Shown: one piece after another, positions 30,198 through 41,857 of the stretch | How the letters are laid out: each line of letters opens with the position of its first letter | Position numbering within the stretch: the first letter of the stretch is position 1 | DNA from: Roseobacter litoralis Och 149 | Lineage (GTDB): Bacteria; Pseudomonadota; Alphaproteobacteria; Rhodobacterales; Rhodobacteraceae | NCBI RefSeq assembly: GCF_000154785.2 | Contig: NC_015730.1 | Coordinates: 2,604,001-2,668,000, forward strand | Reading direction: 5' to 3' | Length of the DNA stretch: 64,000 nucleotides | The notes under the pieces: generated by a model | What the model saw: the letters and a program-made list of their open reading frames with translations, nothing else | Databases searched by the model: none | Told to the model about the DNA's origin: nothing | Position numbers and translations under genes: made by a program

Positions 30198-31127
30198 TTA
30201 ATCTGGACTTAACTTCTCACCGATCCGCATAATTTCCCATTCTAGCGTGATACCACTGGAATCGTAAACCTTTTTTCGCACCTCTTCGCCCAATCCTTCC
30301 AGATCGGCGGCGGTTGCCCGCCCGGTGTTAACCATAAAGTTCGAATGCATCTCGCTCATCTGCGCACCGCCAAGCCGCGCCCCGCGCATTCCTGCATCGT
30401 CAATCACTTTCCACGCCTTGAGGTCATGCACATCGTCGCTTCTACCTGTGGATGAAAATCCCGACGGGTTGCGAAAGGTCGACCCCGCACTTCGCTCTTT
30501 GGTGGGTTGCGTCGCATCGCGTTTGGCCAGTTGGTCGGCCATCCGGGCATGTAACGTATCAGGATCGCCGCGCGGGGCATCAAAGATCGCTTTTGTCAGA
30601 ACGGCCCCCTCGGTCAACGTGCTGTGACGATATCCGAAGTGCAGATCACTGGCCGACAAGGTGCTGACCTCGCCCGTGCGGCTGACAACCTGCACTTCGA
30701 CCAGCACGTCAGCTGTATAGCTGCCATAACATCCCGCATTCATACGCACAGCCCCGCCAATGCTCCCCGGGATCGTGCGCAGGAACGTCAGATCAAGCCC
30801 GGCATCCGCCGCTTTGCGCGCCACATGCGCATCCAGCGCCGCAGCCCCGGCGACAACACGGGAACCGGTAATTTCAATCTGGTTGAACCCCCGCCCAAGG
30901 CGTATGACCACGCAGCGCAATCCGCCGTCCCGCACAATCAGGTTTGATCCCACACCCATGGGAAAAACCTCGACATCCGGTGGCAAGCTGACCAGAAATG
31001 CATACAAATCCTGCATATCCGCGGGCTGAAACAGCCAATCTGCAGGCCCGCCCACACGCAACCATGTCAGATCGCTCAAGGGCCGTCCCTGCGTCAGGCG
31101 GCCCCGGACTGCTGGCATATCACTCAT
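30198..31127 (-). CDS. murB: UDP-N-acetylenolpyruvoylglucosamine reductase
   Basis: 309 residues, FAD enzyme producing UDP-MurNAc. Conserved [32 protein letters not shown]-type loop seen as [18 protein letters not shown] (flavin contact) and GSTFRNP with the catalytic Ser, in the type I layout. The C-terminal Glu is in EMHSNFMVN. Upstream is the small DUF2484 gene in the same run. Confidence 0.96.
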   Translation of the reverse strand: MSDMPAVRGRLTQGRPLSDLTWLRVGGPADWLFQPADMQDLYAFLVSLPPDVEVFPMGVGSNLIVRDGGLRCVVIRLGRGFNQIEITGSRVVAGAAALDAHVARKAADAGLDLTFLRTIPGSIGGAVRMNAGCYGSYTADVLVEVQVVSRTGEVSTLSASDLHFGYRHSTLTEGAVLTKAIFDAPRGDPDTLHARMADQLAKRDATQPTKERSAGSTFRNPSGFSSTGRSDDVHDLKAWKVIDDAGMRGARLGGAQMSEMHSNFMVNTGRATAADLEGLGEEVRKKVYDSSGITLEWEIMRIGEKLSPD

Positions 31128-31136
31128 GTGCGCTGT

Positions 31137-31385
31137 TTAACGCAACGTGCGGCGTTTGATCCAGCGCCCAAAATAAATGACCGGCCATCTCAGCACCGAC
31201 ATGCCTGCACCAAGGATCAACATGCCGACCCAAGGGCCATGTTGCGAGGTGACATAGCCCACGATCGGGATGCCCACCGCGATCAGCATATAGGCGTTGC
31301 GCCAGTGGTGATCCCGACTGGGCGTCATTGCAAGAACGTTTGCCAAAACAGCCCACAAAGCCGCCAGTGTCAGAGAAATGCTCAT
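31137..31385 (-). CDS. DUF2484 small membrane protein
   Basis: 82 residues from MSISLTLAALWAVLANVLA, with GGAG about 8 bases before the ATG; the longer frame upstream is shadow of murC. Three hydrophobic helices fill most of the protein and it ends in the basic KRRTLR. DUF2484 is known mainly from Rhodobacteraceae and sits between murC and murB. A role in envelope growth is inferred from position only. Confidence 0.82.
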   Translation of the reverse strand: MSISLTLAALWAVLANVLAMTPSRDHHWRNAYMLIAVGIPIVGYVTSQHGPWVGMLILGAGMSVLRWPVIYFGRWIKRRTLR

Positions 31386-31404
31386 GAAGGAAACTCCTGC
31401 GCCA

Positions 31405-32811
31405 TCAAGCGGCCCCTTTTTGCAATCGTGCCGGCAGACCGTTGGCCCAGGTGCTGATCGTCCCCGCCCCAAGGCAAACAACCATATCACCGGGGCGGGT
31501 TTGTTCGCGCACCAGACGTTCCAGATCATCTTCGCCGACCACGGCGCGTGCGTGTCGATGCCCGTGGCGGATCAACCCTGCGACCAGATCGTCACGACCG
31601 GCGCCCGGAATGGGGTCTTCGCCCGCCGCGTAAACCTCGGCAATACCGACCACATCCGCATCGTTGAAACAGGCGCAGAAATCATCAAAAAGGCTTGAGA
31701 GACGGGAATACCGATGCGGCTGGTGCACCGCAATCACGCGACCCTCCGTGGCCTGCCGCGCAGCTTTCAATACCGCCGCAATTTCAACGGGGTGGTGGCC
31801 GTAGTCGTCAATAATCGTCACACCGTCAATTTCGCCCACACGGGTAAACCGACGGTTAACGCCGCCGAACGCGGCCAAGGCTGTCTTGATCACCTCGGCC
31901 TTCATGCCCAGATGGCGCGCCACCGCAATGGCTGACAGCGCGTTGGAGACATTGTGATCCCCCGGCATGGGCAGGCTGCAATCCTCGATCACGATGCCTT
32001 CGGCCTGAAGGGCAACATCGAAGTGCGCGACACCTGACGCATAGCGCAGATTGACAGCGCGCACGTCGGCCTGCGCGTTAAACCCATAGGTGATCACCCG
32101 CCGGTCGGTGATCTTACCCACCAAAGCCTGCACTTCGGGATGATCCGTGCAGCACACCGCAACGCCGTAGAATGGGATGTTGGAGACAAAATCGAGAAAC
32201 CCTTGGCGCAGCGTGTCAAAATCCCCCCAGTGTTCCATATGTTCGGGGTCAATATTCGTGACGATCGCAATCGTTGCAGGCAAACGATTGAACGTGCCAT
32301 CGCTTTCATCGGCTTCGACCACCATCCATTCGCCCTCGCCCTTGCGCGCGTTTGAGCCATAGGCGTGGATTATCCCGCCATTGACGACAGTTGGATCAAA
32401 CTCCCCCGCATCCAGAAGCGTCGCCACCATGGTTGTCGTGGTGGTTTTGCCATGGGTACCCGCAACTGCGATATTTGATTTCAAACGCATGAGTTCAGCT
32501 AACATCTCAGCGCGGCGCACAATGGGTAATCCACTGGCACGGGCCGCATCGAGCTCCGCATTGCCCGGCTTGATCGCGCTTGAGATGACCACAACTTCAG
32601 CGTCTTCAATGTTTTCGGCCCGCTGGCCTTCGAATATACGCGCGCCAAGCTCTTCAAGGCGCCGCGTGATGGGTGTAGGTTTCAGATCAGAACCCTGAAC
32701 ACGGTAGCCGTGGTTAAGCAAAACCTCGGCAATGCCAGACATACCGATGCCGCCAATACCGACGAAATGAATGAGCCCAACATCGCCGGGCAGTTTTGTT
32801 GCTGCGTTCAT
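31405..32811 (-). CDS. murC: UDP-N-acetylmuramate--L-alanine ligase
   Basis: 468 residues. First Mur ligase, adding L-Ala to UDP-MurNAc. [15 protein letters not shown] (UDP-binding) at the N-terminus, ATP loop [11 protein letters not shown], and [13 protein letters not shown] in the C-terminal domain. Its start overlaps the murG stop by 4 bases (ATGA), so translation is coupled. Confidence 0.97.
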   Translation of the reverse strand: MNAATKLPGDVGLIHFVGIGGIGMSGIAEVLLNHGYRVQGSDLKPTPITRRLEELGARIFEGQRAENIEDAEVVVISSAIKPGNAELDAARASGLPIVRRAEMLAELMRLKSNIAVAGTHGKTTTTTMVATLLDAGEFDPTVVNGGIIHAYGSNARKGEGEWMVVEADESDGTFNRLPATIAIVTNIDPEHMEHWGDFDTLRQGFLDFVSNIPFYGVAVCCTDHPEVQALVGKITDRRVITYGFNAQADVRAVNLRYASGVAHFDVALQAEGIVIEDCSLPMPGDHNVSNALSAIAVARHLGMKAEVIKTALAAFGGVNRRFTRVGEIDGVTIIDDYGHHPVEIAAVLKAARQATEGRVIAVHQPHRYSRLSSLFDDFCACFNDADVVGIAEVYAAGEDPIPGAGRDDLVAGLIRHGHRHARAVVGEDDLERLVREQTRPGDMVVCLGAGTISTWANGLPARLQKGAA

Positions 32812-33908
32812 GTCCCTTGCCCTTTTTCTGCCAGCCCTTCGACCATTTGTGCCAACATTTCAGTGGCCTCAGGTCTGCCAAATCGCGCGGCAGCGGTCGC
32901 CATTTGCATCGCAGCGGTCGGATTGTCCAGCACTGAAAGTATCTGGGTGGCCAGCGCCTCTGGGGATGCCTTGGATTCGGGCACCATGATGGCACCACCT
33001 GCCTCAACCAGCCCGCGCGCATTCGCGGTTTGATGATCCCCGGTGGCTGCGGCAAAGGGGATCAATATGGACGGCCGTCCGATCACAGAAAGGTCCGCGA
33101 CAGAGGAAGCACCGGAACGGCTGATCACCAGTTGCGCCTCGGTCATACGACGCGGCACATCCTGAAAGAAAGGCTGCACCTCGGCCTGCACGCCATTGTC
33201 CGCATAGAATTTCGCCACACGCTCTTCGTCTTCATCGCGCGCCTGATGGCTGACCCGGAGGTTCCTGAGCATCGCCATCGGCAGCGATGCGATGGCTGGG
33301 GGGATCACATCACTCAGGATGCGCGCACCCTGACTGCCGCCGATCACGAGCACTTCCATCGGATAATCGCCGGGGCAGATATATCCCGCCTCCGCCCGCT
33401 CCAGAATGGCTTTGCGCACCGGGTTGCCGGTGTGATATCCCTCAATGCCTTCGGGTAAATCGGTCGGCCAAGTACCGCAGGCAATCGCATCAACACGGCT
33501 GGCAAAGGCGGTATTCACCCGCCCTAAAATCCCGTTCTGTTCATGGATCATGCGGGGCAGCTTCATCACAAAGGCCGCAGCAAGCGCCGGGATTGTCGGA
33601 TAGCCGCCAAAACCCACTACCACGGCTGGTCGATCCCGCCGAAAGCTCAGCAAGGCGCGCAAAACACCTGCACCGATCTTGAATGGAGCGACGATTTTTG
33701 AGGCGATACCGCCGCGCGCGAAGGTCGCGCTGCTGATCTCTTCGATTTCTGTCGAATGCGGAAAACCGCTGGTGTAGCGTGCGCCACGCGCATCCGTGGT
33801 CAGCTTGACGCGCCAGCCTCGGTTCAACATCGCCTCAGCCAGGGCCTGCGCGGGAAACATATGCCCGCCCGTGCCCCCGGCGGCGATCAACAAGAGCGGC
33901 GCGCTCAT
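32808..33908 (-). CDS. murG: Undecaprenyldiphospho-muramoylpentapeptide N-acetylglucosaminyltransferase
   Basis: 366 residues. GT28 glycosyltransferase that makes lipid II from lipid I on the inner face of the membrane. [12 protein letters not shown] near the N-terminus and [13 protein letters not shown] and [14 protein letters not shown] in the donor-binding domain. It overlaps ftsW and murC by 4 bases each. Confidence 0.97.
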   Translation of the reverse strand: MSAPLLLIAAGGTGGHMFPAQALAEAMLNRGWRVKLTTDARGARYTSGFPHSTEIEEISSATFARGGIASKIVAPFKIGAGVLRALLSFRRDRPAVVVGFGGYPTIPALAAAFVMKLPRMIHEQNGILGRVNTAFASRVDAIACGTWPTDLPEGIEGYHTGNPVRKAILERAEAGYICPGDYPMEVLVIGGSQGARILSDVIPPAIASLPMAMLRNLRVSHQARDEDEERVAKFYADNGVQAEVQPFFQDVPRRMTEAQLVISRSGASSVADLSVIGRPSILIPFAAATGDHQTANARGLVEAGGAIMVPESKASPEALATQILSVLDNPTAAMQMATAAARFGRPEATEMLAQMVEGLAEKGQGT

Positions 33909-35074
33909 CGGGTGCGTCCACGCGACAACAAATCGCTGATCTCACCCTGAGGGCGCGTGCGCGTAAAGGCCAGCAACATGCCAACGGCGATCCCGGATGC
34001 AATCACGGATGAGCCCCCGTAACTGACAAAGGGCAGCGTCATGCCCTTGGCGGGCAACAGACGCACAGCCACGCCCATGTTCACCATCGCCTGCACGCCG
34101 AGCATGCAGGCAAGACCGGTTCCAGCCAGACGAATGAACGGATCACGCTCACGCACCAGACGCATCAGCGAGCGTACAACCACACAGGCATAAAGCGCGA
34201 TCACGACAAGCACGAGGATCAGCCCGTATTCTTCGGCGGCAACAGCGATGATAAAATCTGTATGCGCATCAGGTAGGGACCATTTCACTTGCCCCTCGCC
34301 CACACCGACACCGAAAAAGCCACCTTCCTGAATGGCATTGGTGGCGTAGCCAAGCTGCGTTGTCGGGTCCACCTCAGCGCTCAGGAAACCATCAATGCGC
34401 CGCGCAAAGTGTTCCGAGTTGGAATAGGCAATCGCCCCACTTGCCACCACAAGCGCCGCCATGCCGACCAGCAAGAGCATCGGCGCACCCGCAACAAAAT
34501 AGATGACACCCCAGCCAAACAGCACCAGACAGGCCTGTCCAAAATCAGGTTGCAAGGCCAGCATCAGTACGATCGTCACGCATAAAACAAACGACCATGT
34601 CTTGCCGGGCGGACCGTTCACATCAGCCGAAGCCGCCATCATCCATGCGGTGACAACCACAAAACCGGGCTTTAAAAACTCTGAAGGCTGCAAGGACGCA
34701 AAGCCCAAGCCGTACCAGCGCACAGCCCCTTTGCCGAAATCTGTCCCGAAGAAAGGCAACAACGCCAAGGCGATGAAGGCGCAAATAAAGCCAATAACCG
34801 CCAAGCGCCGCACCAGCGTCGGCAGCATCATGGAGGTGATGATCATTGCCAGCAGCGCAAATGTGCCAAAAAACGCCTGTCGCTGCACATAATGAAAGGG
34901 CTCAAACCCGTTTTTGGCTGCGAGCGGCGGCGAGGCTGCAAGCCCCAGCAAAAGGCCCACGGCAAAGAGGATAAGCACGCAGGACAGCGACCACTTATCG
35001 ATTGTCCGCCACCACTTGGGGAGGATCGGTTCGCCATCACGAACCGGTACCGCGCCATAGACCATTTCCGTCAT
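33905..35074 (-). CDS. ftsW: Lipid II polymerase FtsW (SEDS family)
   Basis: 389 residues with about ten membrane helices. Peptidoglycan glycosyltransferase of the divisome, paired with FtsI. Conserved [20 protein letters not shown] and the C-terminal [17 protein letters not shown]. The catalytic Asp lies in the large loop after the seventh helix ([18 protein letters not shown]). It is separated from murD by an oppositely directed flavoprotein gene. Confidence 0.97.
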   Translation of the reverse strand: MTEMVYGAVPVRDGEPILPKWWRTIDKWSLSCVLILFAVGLLLGLAASPPLAAKNGFEPFHYVQRQAFFGTFALLAMIITSMMLPTLVRRLAVIGFICAFIALALLPFFGTDFGKGAVRWYGLGFASLQPSEFLKPGFVVVTAWMMAASADVNGPPGKTWSFVLCVTIVLMLALQPDFGQACLVLFGWGVIYFVAGAPMLLLVGMAALVVASGAIAYSNSEHFARRIDGFLSAEVDPTTQLGYATNAIQEGGFFGVGVGEGQVKWSLPDAHTDFIIAVAAEEYGLILVLVVIALYACVVVRSLMRLVRERDPFIRLAGTGLACMLGVQAMVNMGVAVRLLPAKGMTLPFVSYGGSSVIASGIAVGMLLAFTRTRPQGEISDLLSRGRTR

Positions 35075-35206
35075 GGATGTCTGCCTTAGTAATTCACTGC
35101 CGATGCGCCCCGTTTTCGAGGTCTATTCGCAGAGCATAGCCTGATTTGAACCGCAAAGCTAGCCTCAAGCCTTGTAATATCTGTCGTTTCAGGCCAGTTG
35201 GCCGCC

Positions 35207-36379
35207 ATGCAAGTTGATGTGGCAATAATTGGCGCAGGTGCCGCCGGCATGATGTGCGCCGCCTATGCGCCGGGGCGCATTCTGCTGGTGGATCACGCCC
35301 GCGCGCCCGGTGAGAAAATCCGTATCTCCGGCGGCGGGCGGTGCAATTTCACGAATATGCACTGCGGCCCGCATGCCTTCCTGTCAGAGAACCCACATTT
35401 CGCCAAATCCGCCTTGGCGCGTTACACGCAGTGGGACTTTATCGATCTGATTGATCAACACGGGATCGCTTGGCACGAAAAAACACTGGGCCAGTTGTTT
35501 TGTGACACTTCCGCGAAAGAGATCATCGCCATGCTGCGCGGTCTTATGCAAGAGAACGGCGTTGATTTGCGTTTACAAACACAGGCGCAGGACTTTGTGA
35601 AGACCGTCAATGGCTATGAATTCAACCTCGTAAAGGACGGCCAGACCACCCGGGTGCACTGCAAAACGCTGGTGATTGCCAGCGGCGGAAAATCCATTCC
35701 CAAGATGGGAGCGACCGGGCTTGCCTATGATATCGCACGCCAATTCGGGTTGCGCGTCACTGAAACCCGACCCGCGCTGGTGCCATTCACCTTTCCCGAA
35801 GGGCGTTTTGCCCCGCTCGCGGGCGTGGCGGCGCCTGCACGCGTCACAACAGGTGGCACAAGTTTTGACGAAGCGGTTCTTTTCACCCACCGCGGGCTGT
35901 CCGGACCGGCCGTCTTGCAGGCTTCCTCCTATTGGCGTGAGGGCAGCCCGATTGATGTGAACCTGATGCCAGACACCAATCTGTTTGAGGCCCTGAAAGA
36001 AAAACGGAGCCAGTCGGGCGCGCGCAAGCTGACCAACGAGCTGTCGCATTTCCTGCCCGCGCGGCTGGTGGAGACGCTGGCGCAAACCCTCGACCTGAGC
36101 GGCAATATCGCGGATCAGTCCGATGCAAAACTCGCCGGCATTACCGGAGCGCTGGAAAAATGGACATTGCACCCCTCCGGCACGGAAGGTTACCGCACAG
36201 CCGAAGTGACCTTGGGCGGCATCGATACCGATGATCTGTCGTCAAAAACGATGGAGGCCAAGAAGGTCCCCGGTCTGTTTTTCATAGGTGAAGCCGTGGA
36301 TGTCACCGGCTGGCTCGGCGGATATAACTTTCAATGGGCGTGGTCGTCCGCCATGGCGACCGCCCGCGCGCTGGCATGA
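35207..36379 (+). CDS. BaiN/HI0933-like flavoprotein inside the dcw cluster
   Basis: 390 residues from MQVDVAIIGAGAAGMMCAAY (Rossmann FAD motif). A TTG nine bases earlier is also possible. Conserved KIRISGGGRCNFTN, ASGGKSIPKMGATG, and the C-terminal FIGEAVDVTGWLGGYNFQWAW place it in the HI0933 (YhiN/BaiN) family of FAD oxidoreductases with unclear substrate. It is the only gene reading opposite to the dcw cluster, between murD and ftsW, with convergent 9-base spacing to murD. Confidence 0.9.
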   Translation: MQVDVAIIGAGAAGMMCAAYAPGRILLVDHARAPGEKIRISGGGRCNFTNMHCGPHAFLSENPHFAKSALARYTQWDFIDLIDQHGIAWHEKTLGQLFCDTSAKEIIAMLRGLMQENGVDLRLQTQAQDFVKTVNGYEFNLVKDGQTTRVHCKTLVIASGGKSIPKMGATGLAYDIARQFGLRVTETRPALVPFTFPEGRFAPLAGVAAPARVTTGGTSFDEAVLFTHRGLSGPAVLQASSYWREGSPIDVNLMPDTNLFEALKEKRSQSGARKLTNELSHFLPARLVETLAQTLDLSGNIADQSDAKLAGITGALEKWTLHPSGTEGYRTAEVTLGGIDTDDLSSKTMEAKKVPGLFFIGEAVDVTGWLGGYNFQWAWSSAMATARALA

Positions 36380-36388
36380 AACCGGCGG

Positions 36389-37783
36389 TTAAAGGTACTT
36401 GGCGACCTCTTGGGTGAAATCGTCGCCACGTTGCTCAAAATTGTCATATTGATCAAAGCTCGCCGCCGCCGGTGCCAGCAGCACAACATCGCCCGCCTCG
36501 GCCTCGCGCGCCGCTTTTTCCACGGCCTGCGCCATCGTTGTGCAAATCTCGGCCTCAACCGGGAGCTTCATGGCAAAAGCCGCCGCTTCGCGACCGATGA
36601 CATAGGCTTTGACCACTGAAGCGCTCGCGTCGCGCAAGGCGTCCATCCCGCCATCTTTTTCCAGCCCGCCGCAGATCCAGCGGATGGATGGAAAGGCCGC
36701 CAGCGCCTTGGCGGCGGCATCGGCATTTGTCGCCTTGCTGTCGTTCACAAAGCGCACACCGTCTTTTTCGCCGACCAGCTGGCTGCGGTGCGGCAGCCCT
36801 TGAAACGAATGCAGCGCCGCCTCGATCACTTTGGGCGCAAGACCCAAGGACCGGCACACAGCATAAGCCGCGCAGGCATTCTGGTGATTATGAACGCCCG
36901 GCAGGCCCGGCACAGACCGCAGATCAATCGACGCGATCTGCTTGCCCTTGCGGTATTCAGACAAAAACCCTTTGCGCGCAAAAACCTGCCAACCGGGTCC
37001 GGTCAGCTTTTGCGCAACCGAAATGCGAATAACACGATCATCCGCGCGACCCTCCGCAAGCTGCCCCGCCAGAGACAGCCCTTCGTCCTCGTCAACCCCA
37101 ACGATCGCACGGTCCGGCCCGCCTTCGGCAAACAGCCGGCGCTTGGCCGCAAAGTACCCGCCCATACCCCCGTGCCGATCCAGATGATCTTCGGACAGGT
37201 TGGTAAACACCGCCACATCGGGCGTCAGACTGCGCGCAAGGTCCGTCTGATAACTGGACAGTTCCAGAACCACGACTTCGCCATCATGGGGCGGGTCAAT
37301 ATCAAGCACCCCGCGGCCTATGTTTCCAGCCAAGGTCGCCGGGCGGCCCACATGTTCCAGAATATGGTGGATCAGCGCGGATGTTGTCGATTTTCCGTTG
37401 GATCCGGTGACGGCCACAACGCGGGGGGCGATGTCAAAATTGGACCAATCCTCCGTCGCGAAGGACTGAAAGAACAGGCCGATGTCGTTGTCCACCGGCA
37501 CCCCTGCCTGCAACGCGAGACGAACAACAGGGTTCGGGGCGGGATAAAGATGCGGAATACCCGGGCTGACGATCAGCCGGGCGATGTCGTCAAAATCAGA
37601 CACCGAACGAAACGGTGTGCAGTCAAAGCCCTCGTTTTGCGCACGTGCGCGGGCGTCCGGGTTGTCGTCCCAGCACAACGCCAGCGCGCCCCCTTCTTTC
37701 AGGGCACGCGCGGCACTCATGCCTGTCCGACCAAGCCCCAGCACAGCGACTTTTGCGCCTCTCAGCCCCTGAACCGGGATCAC
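36389..37783 (-). CDS. murD: UDP-N-acetylmuramoylalanine--D-glutamate ligase
   Basis: 464 residues. Adds D-Glu to UDP-MurNAc-L-Ala. N-terminal [15 protein letters not shown] binds UDP; ATP loop [14 protein letters not shown]; central ELSSYQTDL and the carbamylated Lys region; [13 protein letters not shown] in the C-terminal domain. It starts [14 protein letters not shown]. About 55 bases separate it from mraY. Confidence 0.97.
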   Translation of the reverse strand: MIPVQGLRGAKVAVLGLGRTGMSAARALKEGGALALCWDDNPDARARAQNEGFDCTPFRSVSDFDDIARLIVSPGIPHLYPAPNPVVRLALQAGVPVDNDIGLFFQSFATEDWSNFDIAPRVVAVTGSNGKSTTSALIHHILEHVGRPATLAGNIGRGVLDIDPPHDGEVVVLELSSYQTDLARSLTPDVAVFTNLSEDHLDRHGGMGGYFAAKRRLFAEGGPDRAIVGVDEDEGLSLAGQLAEGRADDRVIRISVAQKLTGPGWQVFARKGFLSEYRKGKQIASIDLRSVPGLPGVHNHQNACAAYAVCRSLGLAPKVIEAALHSFQGLPHRSQLVGEKDGVRFVNDSKATNADAAAKALAAFPSIRWICGGLEKDGGMDALRDASASVVKAYVIGREAAAFAMKLPVEAEICTTMAQAVEKAAREAEAGDVVLLAPAAASFDQYDNFEQRGDDFTQEVAKYL

Positions 37784-37838
37784 TTCAGAGCCCCGTTGCG
37801 GGTCAGGTCCAGAATTTTGTTCCGCACGATACCCAGCA

Positions 37839-38921
<1,083 letters not shown>

Positions 38922-38930
38922 CGCGAATTC

Positions 38931-40361
38931 CTATTCTTCGTCGAGCGGGGCATGTCCCATTTTGCGGATGGCGTCAACGACGCAGGCGAGCTTCATGCTC
39001 AGTGACCCCTTGGCAAGGACCACATCACCGCTGTCGATATGTGTTTTTACGCGGGTGGCGGCCTCTTCAGCGGTTTCAAACCACGTGCCGCGCTGCGGCT
39101 CCGGCAGAGCGTCGTAGAGCGCACGCATGACCGGGCCGATGCAGTGGATCACGTCGATTTCTTTTGTGGCGGGTAAATGCGCAAGGCCCGCATGCAACGC
39201 GACTTCATCAGGTCCAAGCTCTTTCATGTCGCCGAGATAGGCAATCCGCCGCCCCTTCGAGACGCGCCCGATGTCGTTTGTCACCTTAGCGGCAGCGAGC
39301 ACCTCAAGGGCTGCCGCCATTGAGGTCGGGTTGGCGTTGTAGCTGTCATCAATCAGATCTACGAAAAGCCGCGTATCGACGCTGTCGAGATAAATGCGTT
39401 CCCGCTGGCCGCGGCCCTTATAGGGTGTCCAGCGCCCAAGCGAGCCCAAAGCCAGCGCCACATCCGTACGCAGGGCGGCCATAACAGCCACTGCCCCCAG
39501 CGCATTCATCGCAAAATGCCGCCCCGGCGAGTTGATCTTGTACAGGATCGGCACCTCGCCCATCTGCGCGCGCACCACAGTTGTGTCGCCTTGCAAATCC
39601 GCGCGCATCAATTTGAAATCATACCCGTGTTCGCCAAACGTAATGTCGCGCAACCTGCAGTCCTGTGCCTTGGCCATCAGAATTGCGGATGTTTCGACAT
39701 CTGCGTTCAGGATCGCGACACCGTTCGGCACGACGCCCTCAAAGATGGATGCTTTTTCGACAGCAATCCCCGTGATGTCCTCAAAGGCTTCCAGATGCGC
39801 CGCCGCAACCGTGGTAATCAGCGCCACATGCGGCGCGGCCATCTTGGCGAGCGGTGCGATCTCTCCGGGGTGGTTCATGCCGATTTCGATTACCGCGAAT
39901 TCCGTGTCACGCGGCATGCGCGCCAGCGTCAGCGGCACCCCCCAATGGTTGTTGTAGCTTGCAACCGAAGCATGCGTTTTGCCTTGATCGGACAACATCG
40001 CGAGGAGCATTTCCTTGGTCGAGGTCTTACCGACACTTCCCGTCACCGCGACCACTTTGCCGCCCACGCGGGCGCGGCCCGCCCGTCCAAGGTCTTCGAG
40101 GGCCCTTTGAACATCCTTGACCATCAACAGAGGCGCGTCCTCGGGCACACCTTGCGGCACATGGCTGACCAGTGCTGCTGCCGCCCCTTTGTCCAACGCT
40201 TGTTGCACAAAATCATGCCCGTCCCGCACATCGCTCAGAGCGACGAATATATCCCCCGCTTGCAGGGTGCGTGTGTCAATGGACACACCTGTGGCCTGCC
40301 ACTCCGGCGTCGTTGTGCCGCCGGTGGCCGCTGCCGCCTCTGCGGATGTCCAAAGGGTCAT
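38931..40361 (-). CDS. murF: UDP-MurNAc-tripeptide D-alanyl-D-alanine ligase
   Basis: 476 residues. Adds D-Ala-D-Ala to complete the pentapeptide. N-terminal domain with SIDTRTLQAGDIFVAL, ATP loop VTGSVGKTSTKEML, ASYNNHWGVPLTL, EIGMNHPGEI, and DDSYNANPTSMAAAL in the last domain. Its start overlaps the murE stop by 4 bases. Confidence 0.97.
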   Translation of the reverse strand: MTLWTSAEAAAATGGTTTPEWQATGVSIDTRTLQAGDIFVALSDVRDGHDFVQQALDKGAAAALVSHVPQGVPEDAPLLMVKDVQRALEDLGRAGRARVGGKVVAVTGSVGKTSTKEMLLAMLSDQGKTHASVASYNNHWGVPLTLARMPRDTEFAVIEIGMNHPGEIAPLAKMAAPHVALITTVAAAHLEAFEDITGIAVEKASIFEGVVPNGVAILNADVETSAILMAKAQDCRLRDITFGEHGYDFKLMRADLQGDTTVVRAQMGEVPILYKINSPGRHFAMNALGAVAVMAALRTDVALALGSLGRWTPYKGRGQRERIYLDSVDTRLFVDLIDDSYNANPTSMAAALEVLAAAKVTNDIGRVSKGRRIAYLGDMKELGPDEVALHAGLAHLPATKEIDVIHCIGPVMRALYDALPEPQRGTWFETAEEAATRVKTHIDSGDVVLAKGSLSMKLACVVDAIRKMGHAPLDEE

Positions 40362-41839
40362 GCCAGCCTCCCGTCCAGAGCAGCGACCGCCACGCTTGCC
40401 TGTTCCGCATCATCAAAGGGCAGCACATCATCGCCCACAACCTGCCCGGTTTCATGTCCTTTGCCCGCGATCAACAAGGCATCCCCCGGCCCCAGCGCGT
40501 CAACGCCGCGCAGGATCGCCTCCGCCCGGTCGCCGACTTCGATCGCTTCGGGCGCACCGAGCAAAACCGCCGCGCGGATGGTGGCTGGGTCTTCGGAGCG
40601 CGGATTATCGTCTGTCACAAACACCACATCCGCATTTTCCGCCGCTGCCTGCCCCATCAGGGGGCGTTTGGTCGCGTCCCGATCCCCGCCTGCACCGACA
40701 ATGGCGATCAAACGACCGACAACATGCGGTCGCAGCGCCTTGAGTGCCGTGGCAATCGCATCGGGCGTATGGGCATAATCGACAAAGACCGTGGCCCCAT
40801 TGTCGCGCGTGCCCGCAAGCTGCATACGGCCCCGCACGGTGCTCAGATGCTCCAGCGTGTCAAATACGTGCGGCGGTTCTTCCCCGCAGGCGATCACCAA
40901 AGCCGCCGCCAGCATCACGTTTTCGGCCTGAAAGCCGCCGATCAACCCAAGGCGGCGCACATATTGCTTGCCATGATGCATGAAACATACCACCTGCCCG
41001 GTAGCATCGACCTGAATATTCCCCAGATGCAGATCGCCACTATCCCGTCCTACGGTAATCACGGGACAATTGCGGGCTTTGGCAATCGCGGCCATATCGA
41101 CACCGCGATCCACATCAATGTTGATGACGGCCTTGGCGTCTTCGGGCAGCACGCGCGCAAACAGCCCCGCCTTGGCGGCAAAATAATCCTCGAAGGTGGC
41201 GTGGTAATCCAGATGATCCTGCGTGAAATTCGTGAACCCGGCGGCGGCCAGCGTCACGCCGTCCAGCCTGCGCTGATCAAGCCCGTGGCTTGAGGCCTCC
41301 ATCGCGGCATGGGTCACACCCTCCCGCGCGGCCTCAGCCAACGCGCGGTGCAGCGTGATCGGTTCCGGAGTGGTGTGGGCTAGCGGCGCGCTCCATGCGC
41401 CTTCGACGCCCGTTGTGCCCAAATTGATCGCCTCATGCCCCAGCAGCGTCCAGATTTGCCGCACAAAGGTCGCAACGGATGTCTTGCCGTTCGTCCCTGT
41501 CACCGCGATCATGGTTTTTGGCTGCGCCCCGAACCATAAAGCTGCCGTGCGCGCCAGAGCTTCGCGCGGATCATCGGATATCACGAGGGCCGCGTCGCTT
41601 GCGCCCAGTTCGGTGGCCGCCAACCGCGCGCCAACGATATCCGTCAGAATGGCTGACGCGCCCATGCGCAAAGCGTATTGGATGAACTCAGCGCCGTGGA
41701 TCCTCGACCCGGGCAAGGCCGCAAAAAGATATCCGTCTTTCACATCGCGGCTGTCAACGGCAAGCCCCGTCAGCGCCGCCTGCCGCCCATCGCGCGCTGT
41801 GAGCCCCAGTTGGGAAAGTGTTTTTGTCTGCCCGAGCAT
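40358..41839 (-). CDS. murE: UDP-MurNAc-L-Ala-D-Glu meso-diaminopimelate ligase
   Basis: 493 residues. Adds meso-diaminopimelate. VDSRDVKDGYLFAAL at the N-terminus, ATP loop VTGTNGKTSVATFV, MEASSHGLDQRR, FTNFTQDHLDYH, and DDNPRSEDPATIRA, the DNPR motif that marks the diaminopimelate-specific rather than lysine-specific enzyme. Confidence 0.97.
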   Translation of the reverse strand: MLGQTKTLSQLGLTARDGRQAALTGLAVDSRDVKDGYLFAALPGSRIHGAEFIQYALRMGASAILTDIVGARLAATELGASDAALVISDDPREALARTAALWFGAQPKTMIAVTGTNGKTSVATFVRQIWTLLGHEAINLGTTGVEGAWSAPLAHTTPEPITLHRALAEAAREGVTHAAMEASSHGLDQRRLDGVTLAAAGFTNFTQDHLDYHATFEDYFAAKAGLFARVLPEDAKAVINIDVDRGVDMAAIAKARNCPVITVGRDSGDLHLGNIQVDATGQVVCFMHHGKQYVRRLGLIGGFQAENVMLAAALVIACGEEPPHVFDTLEHLSTVRGRMQLAGTRDNGATVFVDYAHTPDAIATALKALRPHVVGRLIAIVGAGGDRDATKRPLMGQAAAENADVVFVTDDNPRSEDPATIRAAVLLGAPEAIEVGDRAEAILRGVDALGPGDALLIAGKGHETGQVVGDDVLPFDDAEQASVAVAALDGRLA

Positions 41840-41857
41840 TGCACCCGCCTTTGCGGT

